Source of the DNA: Flavobacteriales bacterium UBA3477
GTDB lineage: Bacteria > Bacteroidota > Bacteroidia > Flavobacteriales > Schleiferiaceae
DNA length: 38,880 nt
Reading direction: 5' to 3'
Assembly (NCBI GenBank): GCA_002378005.1
Contig: DFQY01000040.1
Location: forward strand, 1 to 38,880
This document shows positions 23,640 through 30,857 of the stretch, piece by piece. Position 1 is the first letter of the stretch. Each line of letters opens with the position of its first letter. The notes under the pieces are model-generated. The model did no database searches and was not told where the DNA came from. It saw nothing but the letters and a program-made list of their open reading frames with translations. Made by a program: the position numbers and the translations under genes.

Positions 23640-24971
23640 ATGAACAAAACTTGGAATTGGTCCCTTACGGTGGCCTTAGCCGGCTTCTTGTTCGGTTTTG
23701 ATACTGTCGTAATCTCCGGTGCAAACGCACCCATCAAAGAACTTTGGCAAACCTCTTCATGGTTTCATGGCGTATTTATAATGTCCATGGCGCTCTGGGG
23801 AACCGTGCTGGGTTCTATGGGAGGCGGAATCCCAACCAAAAAATTAGGCCGCAAGAAAACCCTCATTTGGGTAGGTGTACTTTACCTGATCAGCGCCATA
23901 GGCTCCGGAATTGCGCCTGATCCCTACAGCTTCAGTTTTTTTCGTTTCCTTGGCGGTGTGGGCGTTGGCGCTTCCACAGTGGCGGCTCCTACTTACATCA
24001 GTGAAATCTCCTCTGCTGCAAAACGCGGACGCCTGGTTGCACTGTACCAGTTTAACATCGTCTTCGGAATCCTTATCGCCTTCATTTCGAACTACCTGCT
24101 CAACGGTGTAGGTGGGGATAACGACTGGCGCTGGATGCTGGGTGTTGAAGCAATACCTGCAGCGCTGTATTGTCTTTTAATTTTAGGGGTGCCCAATTCC
24201 CCTCGCTGGCTCGCCGTCACAAAAAATGACACCGTAGGGGCATTGCAAACACTCGAATTAATACATGGAGATAGCGCCACAGCTAAAGCTGAACTAGACG
24301 CCATCGTTAATCACTCAGACAAAAGTCCAAACACTCAGAACGTATTCAGCGGCAAATACAACAAGAGCCTTCTTCTTGCCTTTTTACTCGCCTTCTTCAA
24401 CCAGTTGAGCGGAATCAATTTCATCTTGTACTATGCACCAGTGATTCTAGAGAACGCAGGATTCGCCTCGTCCGATTCCCTTCTCTCTTCCATCTCAATC
24501 GGCGGGACCAATCTGATTTTCACCTTCGTCGGCCTCTATCTCATCGACCGAATGGGACGTAAATCGCTGATGTACATCGGCTCAGTCGGCTACATCATCT
24601 CTTTGGCGATGGTGGCCTATGGTTTTAAAACCGAGGCCTCAGCAGGGTTCAACCTCTTCTTCATCCTCACCTTCATTGCTTCTCACGCAGTAGGTCAAGG
24701 TGCCGTGATTTGGGTATTCATCTCAGAGATCTTCCCGAACAGCGTGCGTGCAGCGGGTCAAGCTTGGGGCACAGGAACGCATTGGGTCTTTGCGGCGCTC
24801 ATCACCATGCTCGGCGAGGTAGTGATCGAAGCATTTCCTGGTTGGACAGTATTCGCTTTCTTCGCTGCCTTCATGGTGCTTCAACTTATGTTTACGCACT
24901 TCATAATGCCCGAAACAAAGGGGGTCAGTTTGGAAGAGTTGCAGGACCAATTAACCCAAAAAGATGCCTAA
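23640..24971 (+). CDS. Sugar-porter-family MFS transporter
   Basis: A 443-residue, 12-helix inner-membrane transporter of the MFS sugar-porter family (XylE/AraE/GLUT-like), expected to be a proton-linked hexose or pentose importer. Family marks are present: FGFDTVVISGA in helix 1, GRKKTL after helix 2, QLSGINFILYY in helix 7, DRMGRKSL between helices 8 and 9, and PETKGVSLEEL after helix 12. I use the ATG at 23640; an in-frame GTG at 23616 would add eight residues of no homology. The stop overlaps the start of a broken PfkB-family sugar kinase by eight bases (ATGCCTAA), which points to a former sugar uptake-and-phosphorylation pair. The sugar is not readable. Confidence 0.93.
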   Translation: MNKTWNWSLTVALAGFLFGFDTVVISGANAPIKELWQTSSWFHGVFIMSMALWGTVLGSMGGGIPTKKLGRKKTLIWVGVLYLISAIGSGIAPDPYSFSFFRFLGGVGVGASTVAAPTYISEISSAAKRGRLVALYQFNIVFGILIAFISNYLLNGVGGDNDWRWMLGVEAIPAALYCLLILGVPNSPRWLAVTKNDTVGALQTLELIHGDSATAKAELDAIVNHSDKSPNTQNVFSGKYNKSLLLAFLLAFFNQLSGINFILYYAPVILENAGFASSDSLLSSISIGGTNLIFTFVGLYLIDRMGRKSLMYIGSVGYIISLAMVAYGFKTEASAGFNLFFILTFIASHAVGQGAVIWVFISEIFPNSVRAAGQAWGTGTHWVFAALITMLGEVVIEAFPGWTVFAFFAAFMVLQLMFTHFIMPETKGVSLEELQDQLTQKDA

Positions 24972-25387
24972 ACTCTATTGCTTCGGCGAAGTATTGGGAC
25001 CTCTTTCCTTCTGGCGCTAAGCCCGGCGGGGCACCCAAGAACGTGGCTATTCATGCTCAGAATCTAGGACTGGATAGTGCCGTAATCTCGGCCATTGGTC
25101 GTGACGAACTTGGGCAAAAGCTTATAGACATTCTACAAGATCGACAGGTAAGCACAACATTCATCACAACGAATGAATACCCTACAGGAACGGTATCGGT
25201 AAAGGACACGGTTGGCGCAGGTGACAGCTTTTTAGCTGCGATGCTCTTCGGTATTTCGCATTTATTGGAACCTCAATTAGCGCTGGATTACGCCGCCGCT
25301 CTTGGGGCAATGGTTGCGAGTAAAGAAGGCGCCAATCCTGTAATCAGCAAAACAGAACTAAAAGCCTTTATCGACGCATCAATCTAA
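24964..25387 (+). pseudogene. Decayed PfkB-family sugar kinase (fructokinase-like)
   Basis: The start at 24964 encodes MPKLYCFGEVL, the usual beginning of a Bacteroidota fructokinase-like PfkB protein. At about 24994 the frame breaks: the expected continuation WDLFPSGAKPGGAPKNVAIH is read one frame away, a net loss of two bases (or gain of one). In the original frame a stop occurs at 25018-25020. The shifted frame then runs through PTGTVSV (substrate-site region, normally about residue 80) straight into KDTVGAGDSFLAA (the catalytic anion-hole motif, normally about residue 225-235), so roughly 150 codons are missing in between. It ends at the stop at 25385-25387. Two independent lesions make this a pseudogene rather than a sequencing slip. 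The 3' end overlaps the converging epimerase-like gene by 20 bases. Confidence 0.9.
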
Positions 25388-26159
25388 TAGTAGTAACGAC
25401 CTCGTCCGCTTCTCCTGGCAGAACAATGCGCCAAGGGAAATTTGGGTGACCGAGGCCCGTAATAGGCTCGATGGCAACAAAAGGTGCGCATGCTGGACGG
25501 AATACCTGAGTAATGGTAGATAAAGGTTGAATTTCAATAGACCCAAGCTGAATGGATTCCATAAAAAAAGCTCCGTCCATTTCTTCGGCCCAATCGAATC
25601 CTAGAAAAGGAATTTTGTCACCCGGATGGCTCACTTCGTTCTTCTTTAATCGATGGGTTGGTACTACAGCTAAAGTTGGTTTTTCGTCGACCTTGAAATA
25701 CGGATGCCAACCCATATGATAAGGCAAGCTCGTTGTTCCTGAATTTTGAACACGGCACGTAAGGCTCAGGCCTTCCTTACTGAGGATATAGGTAATCGTT
25801 AGCTGACAAGGAAATGGATAAAAGTCTTTCGAACCGTCATACGTCCAGCTTGCTTGTATGCCTTCGGAGATCCGGCACAATTCAAATTCCTCCCAAGGTG
25901 TAAAGCCGTGTAGCGCAGCGCGGTGTTTCTCATCATTGATAGGCCAGTGATACTCGGCCCCCTCGAATTCCATTACCGTCCCAGAAGACATGCGAACCGG
26001 AAAGGGAAACATAACTGCCCCGGAAGCCCAATCGTAGCGCTGATCTCCAAATTCGTGTAACAGTTCCTTCCCTCCTATATGCAATGACAACAAAGAAGCG
26101 CCTCTACTTGCTACAGTAAAGGCGCCCCATTCATTTGAAAATATTTCAATTTTATCCAT
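25368..26159 (-). CDS. Aldose 1-epimerase-family protein
   Basis: A 263-residue beta-sandwich protein of the galactose-mutarotase superfamily, which interconverts the alpha and beta forms of free sugars. Key residues visible: His in ALHGF (about 84), His in GWHPYF (about 151), and Glu in AIEPITG near 232, which correspond to the catalytic His/His/Glu of the family. At about 263 residues it is shorter than GalM and closer to the LacX/YphB-type members, whose exact sugar is uncertain. The start overlaps the carbonic anhydrase stop by eight bases (ATGGATAA). It sits opposite the sugar transporter and broken kinase, in keeping with a sugar-use locus. Confidence 0.85.
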   Translation of the reverse strand: MDKIEIFSNEWGAFTVASRGASLLSLHIGGKELLHEFGDQRYDWASGAVMFPFPVRMSSGTVMEFEGAEYHWPINDEKHRAALHGFTPWEEFELCRISEGIQASWTYDGSKDFYPFPCQLTITYILSKEGLSLTCRVQNSGTTSLPYHMGWHPYFKVDEKPTLAVVPTHRLKKNEVSHPGDKIPFLGFDWAEEMDGAFFMESIQLGSIEIQPLSTITQVFRPACAPFVAIEPITGLGHPNFPWRIVLPGEADEVVTTIRLMRR

Positions 26160-26817
26160 TAATGTCGTAGATGGACTTCATTTTGTCCATCTGACCCTTG
26201 TAATCGTAATCAAGATCTATTAATTCTCCTTTTGAGATATCAAAGACCCAGCCATGAACAGATGGAGCCCCACCATTTGCATGACTCTTTTGGAAATATT
26301 CTGTCTTGAGAATATTATTACACTGCTCAAAAACATTTAATTCGATAAGTCGGTTGTATCGTGCACCCTGATTCTCAATAGCATCAAGTTCGGCCGCATG
26401 AAGCCTGTAAACGTCACGGATTTCACGTAACCAACCGTCAATCAAGCCTAAGCTTTGATTGCCCATGGCAGCAGCAACACCGCCACAATTATAATGACCA
26501 CAGACCACTACATGCTTCACCTTTAAATGCATAATAGCGTAAAGAATCACACTGTGGATATTCATATCAGTATTGACCACAAGATTGGCAACATTTCGGT
26601 GCACAAAAACTTCTCCTGGGTCTAGTCCCATAATATTGTTTACTGGCACCCTAGAATCTGCACAGCTAATAAAAAGAAATTCTGGACTTTGACCTTTGGC
26701 CAAATGTTCAAAGAAATCCGGTTGTTTAGAGGTGTGGCTTTCGATCCATTTCTTGTTGTTCTCAAAGACCTTGCGGTATGTTTCATTCATGATGTGGTAG
26801 TGTTTTGTTGTTGCCAT
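26152..26817 (-). CDS. Beta-carbonic anhydrase
   Basis: A 221-residue zinc enzyme interconverting CO2 and bicarbonate in the cytoplasm. The zinc ligands and active-site pair are visible: Cys52-x-Asp54-x-Arg56 in SCADSRVP, and His108-x-x-Cys111 in CGHYNCGG. The NVANLV and AMHLKVKHVVVCGH motifs match the Can/CynT class, and the length equals that of E. coli Can. The start may be the ATG at 26817 (used here) or the ATG at 26790 (MNETYRKVFENN), which fits homologues equally well. The gene lies nine bases after the acyltransferase and overlaps the epimerase downstream. Bicarbonate from such an enzyme is used by CarB and Ppc, whose genes are elsewhere in this window. Confidence 0.95.
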   Translation of the reverse strand: MATTKHYHIMNETYRKVFENNKKWIESHTSKQPDFFEHLAKGQSPEFLFISCADSRVPVNNIMGLDPGEVFVHRNVANLVVNTDMNIHSVILYAIMHLKVKHVVVCGHYNCGGVAAAMGNQSLGLIDGWLREIRDVYRLHAAELDAIENQGARYNRLIELNVFEQCNNILKTEYFQKSHANGGAPSVHGWVFDISKGELIDLDYDYKGQMDKMKSIYDING

Positions 26818-26826
26818 TAATATAGT

Positions 26827-27792
26827 CTATTTCGAGACATCTCCAAAAGGAAAGCGCAAGGTGTAAGACTTTGGACGGTAATACCTATCTGCAAGTCGCA
26901 TCAAAAATTGAAAGAACCTACTAGGACTATAAAAGGAGAAATAGTTTTCTTCCGGTACAGCGCCATAGGTACTTTTAATTTCTGAGGCCGTTCTTCCTAA
27001 ATGCACTCTTTTTACGCCGGTCGTTATTCCGTGTCCAATTAAGGTAAACATCGCATGACTGTAAAAGCCCTCAGGTGCATTGTCACTTTGACCAAAATGC
27101 ATCGCACGAAGCACCGGACCATCTTCAATGCAGGAAATAAAACCCACTAGGGCTTCACCGCGGTAAAAACCAAATAACTTAAACGACCCTCCGAAACATC
27201 TGTTAAACGTCCCTAGCAAATGCTCCAAGTTACCAGGTAAGGCCAATACCTTGTCTCTCAAGGTATCCTCCAACATCACTAAACACTGCTCAAACTGAGG
27301 TCCCTCCTTAGGCAGTACCTCAACTCGTATTTCTTGATTACTCTTTTGCACCTTACGAACACGTGCACGGTACTTTTTCTTCATCTCAGCCACATATTCA
27401 TCAAAGCTGGACCAAGAAATAGGCAGTACCATATAGGGATCACCCTTGTAACTGTGCCACCCTTTGGAACTTACGGGGGCATCCGTGAACGATAAAAATA
27501 ATGTACATGTTGCGCCTTGTGCCTGAAAAGCTTGTAGCGCCACCTCTGCTTTTTCAGCACTCAGGTTCCAAAAACCTGGCAACCAAGGGCTACCCGCCAC
27601 CTGTAAAATACCTTTGCGAATGATCGCATTAGTCAATCTCAATCCACGAAGCGTTAAATATTTCCCGCTACTTCTGCGCAGTTCAGGGGTGGTCATAGGT
27701 AACATTTCGCCTGTAGGTAAATGAAGTATTTGCCCAGGAATATTATCTAAAACCGAAGATTCTAAGGAGGTTGAGGTCAAGGGTTCGTGCAA
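26827..27792 (-). CDS. GNAT/FemAB-like N-acyltransferase
   Basis: A 321-residue protein with a GNAT-type C-terminal domain. The segment KKKYRARVRKVQKSN (about 159-172) followed by about 100 residues with FGFYRGEALVGFISCIEDGP resembles the BioF2-like/FemAB-like acyltransferase domain, which transfers acyl or aminoacyl groups. The late GVKRVHLGRTASEIKSTYGA fits the conserved last motif of this group. There is no signal peptide, so it acts in the cytoplasm; the substrate is unknown. The start at 27792 leaves only 25 bases to the divergent HTH gene. A later ATG (for example 27705) would give more room for promoters and cannot be excluded. It heads the group with carbonic anhydrase and the epimerase. 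Confidence 0.75.
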   Translation of the reverse strand: MHEPLTSTSLESSVLDNIPGQILHLPTGEMLPMTTPELRRSSGKYLTLRGLRLTNAIIRKGILQVAGSPWLPGFWNLSAEKAEVALQAFQAQGATCTLFLSFTDAPVSSKGWHSYKGDPYMVLPISWSSFDEYVAEMKKKYRARVRKVQKSNQEIRVEVLPKEGPQFEQCLVMLEDTLRDKVLALPGNLEHLLGTFNRCFGGSFKLFGFYRGEALVGFISCIEDGPVLRAMHFGQSDNAPEGFYSHAMFTLIGHGITTGVKRVHLGRTASEIKSTYGAVPEENYFSFYSPSRFFQFLMRLADRYYRPKSYTLRFPFGDVSK

Positions 27793-27796
27793 TTAG

Positions 27797-27818
27797 TTAA
27801 CTTTAACTCTCAAGTTAA
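27797..27818. promoter_or_regulatory. Inverted repeat in the divergent acyltransferase/HTH intergenic region
   Basis: TTAACTT at 27797-27803 and AAGTTAA at 27812-27818 form a perfect 7-bp inverted repeat with an eight-base spacer that itself repeats TAACT. It fills almost the whole 25-base gap between the two divergent starts and touches the ATG of the HTH gene. It could be an operator of the HTH protein; this is inference. Confidence 0.45.
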
Positions 27819-28783
27819 TGGCCATGTATACTCCGAACGAATTCCAAACTCAATTGTTCGACGAGATTTTCAGCTCCACCAAAGGTAAGCGTAAAATCAC
27901 GGCAGAACTCATGGAAGTACTCGGATGTTCAAGAGCCTCGTTGTATCGTAAGAGAACAGGCACTACTCCATTGACGACTGACGAACTTATTCGATTAGCG
28001 GATCATTTTTCCCTGAGTATCGATGCCTTGAGAAAAAATACTGAAGAGAATTCTTTAGTGGTGGTGTGTACGACTCTTCCTCCGATCAAAGGGTACGACG
28101 ATATCGACTTTTATCTCGAAAATACCCGACTTAATTTGAACGCGGCCCTAAAAATACCCGGAGCCCAATTGTACTTTATCGCTAAAGAGGTTCCTATATA
28201 CCGTTACATGGACAGGCCTACTCTGAGCGCATTTAGATTCTATTTATGGAACCTAGAACACTTGCGTCGCAACGATAGATTCGACCCTTCACATGCCCCA
28301 AACATACTTTTCGAAAAGGGAAAAGAATTAAGTCAATTAAGCCGTCAACTGAAAGTGACGGAATTCTGGACGCTATCCTCCTTCGATAATTTGATCAATC
28401 AAATCCAATACATCAAGAGAGTGAAAATGGCCAGTGATCGATTAGTCGCTGCCATGAAAAACGAATTGGAGGGGGTTCTGGAAGAATTGGTCCAAGACAT
28501 TAAAAAACAACAAACCTCGCAAGGTCAACCTTATCAAATGACGCTATGCGACTATTTGACCATTAACGACGGAGCACTTCTTGAAATTACGGACCACCAT
28601 AGCGTAGCACTATTCTCTTATAGCTCTATCAACTACCTAAAAAGTAGTAATCCCAACATCGTTGATGCCTTTAAGCGAGGACTTCGCTATCATCGAATGC
28701 AAGGAGAAGTGCTCGATGGCCTGAATTCGGAAGGCATCCACAAATTCCAGGAGACCATTCGCGCAAAGATTAATGCACTGTAA
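27818..28783 (+). CDS. HTH-domain protein with unrecognised large C-terminal domain
   Basis: A 321-residue soluble protein. Residues about 18-70 form a helix-turn-helix of the XRE/Cro type: KRKITAELMEVLGCSRASLY (with the recognition helix around SRASLYRKRTG) and then LTTDELIRLADHFSLSIDAL, a typical last helix. The remaining 250 residues are mostly helical, with several aromatic residues, and I do not recognise a domain. This layout suggests a transcription factor whose C-terminal part senses something or mediates assembly. An alternative ATG lies six bases downstream. Its 3' end overlaps that of purT by 14 bases. Upstream is an inverted repeat that could be its own operator. I assign only the HTH with confidence. 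Confidence 0.7.
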   Translation: MAMYTPNEFQTQLFDEIFSSTKGKRKITAELMEVLGCSRASLYRKRTGTTPLTTDELIRLADHFSLSIDALRKNTEENSLVVVCTTLPPIKGYDDIDFYLENTRLNLNAALKIPGAQLYFIAKEVPIYRYMDRPTLSAFRFYLWNLEHLRRNDRFDPSHAPNILFEKGKELSQLSRQLKVTEFWTLSSFDNLINQIQYIKRVKMASDRLVAAMKNELEGVLEELVQDIKKQQTSQGQPYQMTLCDYLTINDGALLEITDHHSVALFSYSSINYLKSSNPNIVDAFKRGLRYHRMQGEVLDGLNSEGIHKFQETIRAKINAL

Positions 28784-29930
28784 TCATTGATGCAATACGA
28801 GCTGCCCTTTCTCTTAGCCTATCCATAGATTCTTCACCGGTTCTATCATAGGCCAGCGCTACCGCCATACGACGATAAGGGCGCGTTGTAGGTTTACCGA
28901 AAATCTTGAAGTCCGCCTGTGGTTCAGCACTGGCTGCATCTAAGCCACTGTATACAGGTTCACCTTCCTTTTCAGCAAGAATCACCGCACTAACCCCAGG
29001 GTATCTCAATTCAATTTCGGGTATAGACAAGCCCAATAATGCGCGAGCATGCAATTCAAATTCGTTGAAGTTCTGCGTTCCTGCTAAGGTCACCATACCA
29101 GTATCATGCGGGCGCGGACTGAGCTCTGAGAAATACACGGCATCATCACCCAAGAAGAATTCAATACCCCAAATACCTGCACCCCCGAGTGCCTCGGTGA
29201 CCTTCTTGGCCATATCTTGTGCCTCTAGCAATTGTGCCGAATCCATGGCACACGGCTGCCAGCTTTCTTGGTAATCGCCTCTTTCCTGTCGGTGTCCTAT
29301 AGGTGCGCAAAACAACGTAGGTCCGTTTTTCTGTGTAACCGTGAGTAAGGTAATTTCAGTATGAAAATCAATGAATCCTTCCACTATGATTTCTTTCAAA
29401 TCACCACGACTTCCCTCCATGGCATAAGTAAAAGCCGCTTCTAACTCGCTAGTATCTTTCACTACACTCTGCCCTTTTCCTGAACTGGACATCAACGGCT
29501 TCACCACACAGGGCAAACCAATGGTCGCCACAGCGGTTTCCAATTCTTCTATGTTCGTAGCATAAGCATAAGGCGCGGTGCGCAAGCCTAACTCCTTAGC
29601 CGCCAAATCGCGAATAAGCTTACGATTCATAGTGAAATTGGCCGCTTTTGCTGATGGAGTTACCTGAATACCACTTTGCTCGAACTCGTACAGTTTATCT
29701 GTACGAATACTCTCAACTTCTGGGACGATTATTTCTGGGTTGTGTTTCTTTACAGCCGCCTCAAGAGCATCACCATCCAACATAGAAAACACCTCGAAAT
29801 GATCAGCCACTTGCATGGCTGGCGCACCTTCATAAGCGTCACAAGCTATAACTGTACAACCCAGTCGTTGTAAAGCAATGACTACTTCTTTACCCAATTC
29901 TCCCGATCCTAATAAGAGTACTTTTTGCAT
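28770..29930 (-). CDS. purT: Formate-dependent phosphoribosylglycinamide formyltransferase
   Basis: PurT makes formyl-GAR from GAR, formate and ATP in purine synthesis, bypassing the folate-dependent PurN. The 386-residue protein has the ATP-grasp plan: an N-terminal Rossmann-like part starting MQKVLLLGSGELGKEVVIALQ, a central lid with VKPLMSSSGKGQS (about 148-160), and ELSPRPHDTGMVT in the C-terminal half. The length is close to that of E. coli PurT (392). I use the ATG at 29928-29930; an in-frame start at 30002 would add 24 residues that do not fit. It is divergent from the metal operon across 43 bases and converges with the HTH gene, overlapping by 14 bases. Confidence 0.95.
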   Translation of the reverse strand: MQKVLLLGSGELGKEVVIALQRLGCTVIACDAYEGAPAMQVADHFEVFSMLDGDALEAAVKKHNPEIIVPEVESIRTDKLYEFEQSGIQVTPSAKAANFTMNRKLIRDLAAKELGLRTAPYAYATNIEELETAVATIGLPCVVKPLMSSSGKGQSVVKDTSELEAAFTYAMEGSRGDLKEIIVEGFIDFHTEITLLTVTQKNGPTLFCAPIGHRQERGDYQESWQPCAMDSAQLLEAQDMAKKVTEALGGAGIWGIEFFLGDDAVYFSELSPRPHDTGMVTLAGTQNFNEFELHARALLGLSIPEIELRYPGVSAVILAEKEGEPVYSGLDAASAEPQADFKIFGKPTTRPYRRMAVALAYDRTGEESMDRLRERAARIASMITVH

Positions 29931-29973
29931 AGTTTTTGCATTTGTGGCTAAAGTATTGAGTAATTTCGTGTTC

Positions 29974-30384
29974 ATGAGAAGATTAATCCTACTGGTTTTC
30001 ACACTCTTTTACACCTTGGTCTCCACTGGTGCGGTAGGATTATTGCACTTCTGTCAACACGAAAGTTCTGTACATCTCGGCATTACCCACGAAGACCATC
30101 ATTCAGTCAACACCGAACCTTCTTGCTGCCATACCGAAATCAAGTCATGCATTCCAGAGACTGAGAAAAGCGAAGAAGATTGCTGCGAGACAACCTACAC
30201 TTCATTAGACCTAATGGTCAAAAGCAGTGAGGTAAGTATTGCACTGCCTTTTATCACACCCGAAATTTTTCAATCCGCAGAGCATCAACATATAGACGGC
30301 CCTCTCTCAAATACTACCTTTGAAGTTCAATCGACAGGACCTCCACTCTATATCGCTCTACATAGATTAACGTTGTACGCGTGA
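29974..30384 (+). CDS. HYC_CC_PP-type small secreted or membrane protein (metal locus)
   Basis: A 136-residue protein with an N-terminal hydrophobic segment (about 1-22) that is a signal peptide or anchor. It shows the sparse motifs HFC (near residue 25), two Cys-Cys pairs (CCHTE and DCCETT), and a late GPPLYIALHR. This matches the pattern that gives the Bacteroidota HYC_CC_PP family its name (His-aromatic-Cys, Cys-Cys, Pro-Pro). Several His and Cys residues would suit binding of copper or another soft metal. It is the first gene of a metal operon: HMA-domain protein 50 bases downstream, then a TonB-dependent receptor. I use the ATG at 29974; the open frame extends upstream without homology. 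The metal is inference. Confidence 0.78.
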   Translation: MRRLILLVFTLFYTLVSTGAVGLLHFCQHESSVHLGITHEDHHSVNTEPSCCHTEIKSCIPETEKSEEDCCETTYTSLDLMVKSSEVSIALPFITPEIFQSAEHQHIDGPLSNTTFEVQSTGPPLYIALHRLTLYA

Positions 30385-30434
30385 TTGCAGGATGGTCATT
30401 AGCAACATCCTTAATTCACAAAAAATCAAGTACA

Positions 30435-30854
30435 ATGAAATCATTATTTATATCTATCGCGCTTTGTAGCGCAATGGGCCTAGGGGCACAAAGCAAATTC
30501 ACTGAAACCACCATTGAGGTCGACGGACTCTGTGGCATGTGTGAGGAACGCATCGAAAACGCGGCCTACTTGCCAGGAGTTAAAAAAGCAGATTGGGACC
30601 GTGAAACGCACCAATTAACCTTAGCATTCCGCAATGACAAAATTTCTCAAGAGGAGATCATAGCATCCATCAACGAAGCGGGTCATGATGTTAAGGATCA
30701 TTTGGCCACGGATGAGCAATATGCAAACATCCACGGATGCTGCAGGTACAGAGATGCTGATTTGAGAGCTTCCCATGGTCTAGGCGATCCACTCTGCAAA
30801 CCTGGCGAAACTCACGAGGAACACCATGCACACGGCGGAAAGCACAAGCACTAG
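30435..30854 (+). CDS. Periplasmic heavy-metal-associated (HMA) domain protein
   Basis: A 139-residue exported protein. Residues 1-18 are a signal peptide ending GLGAQS. The HMA domain follows (about 21-90), with a metal site GLCGMCEER (Cys33 and Cys36), a one-residue-shifted variant of the usual MxCxxC. The C-terminal third carries CCRY and LCKPG cysteines and a His-rich tail (HEEHHAHGGKHKH) that could hold extra metal ions. Such proteins are found next to TonB-dependent metal receptors in Bacteroidota and are thought to hand over copper or similar ions. The TonB receptor starts three bases after its stop. The start is the ATG at 30435, since a GTG at 30381 would add 18 residues ahead of the signal peptide. 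Confidence 0.85.
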   Translation: MKSLFISIALCSAMGLGAQSKFTETTIEVDGLCGMCEERIENAAYLPGVKKADWDRETHQLTLAFRNDKISQEEIIASINEAGHDVKDHLATDEQYANIHGCCRYRDADLRASHGLGDPLCKPGETHEEHHAHGGKHKH

Positions 30855-30857
30855 GCC

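Noticed and set aside
24710..24963. Upstream part of the open frame that leads into the broken sugar kinase
   Set aside because: It lies wholly inside the MFS transporter gene in another frame; the kinase start is the ATG at 24964.
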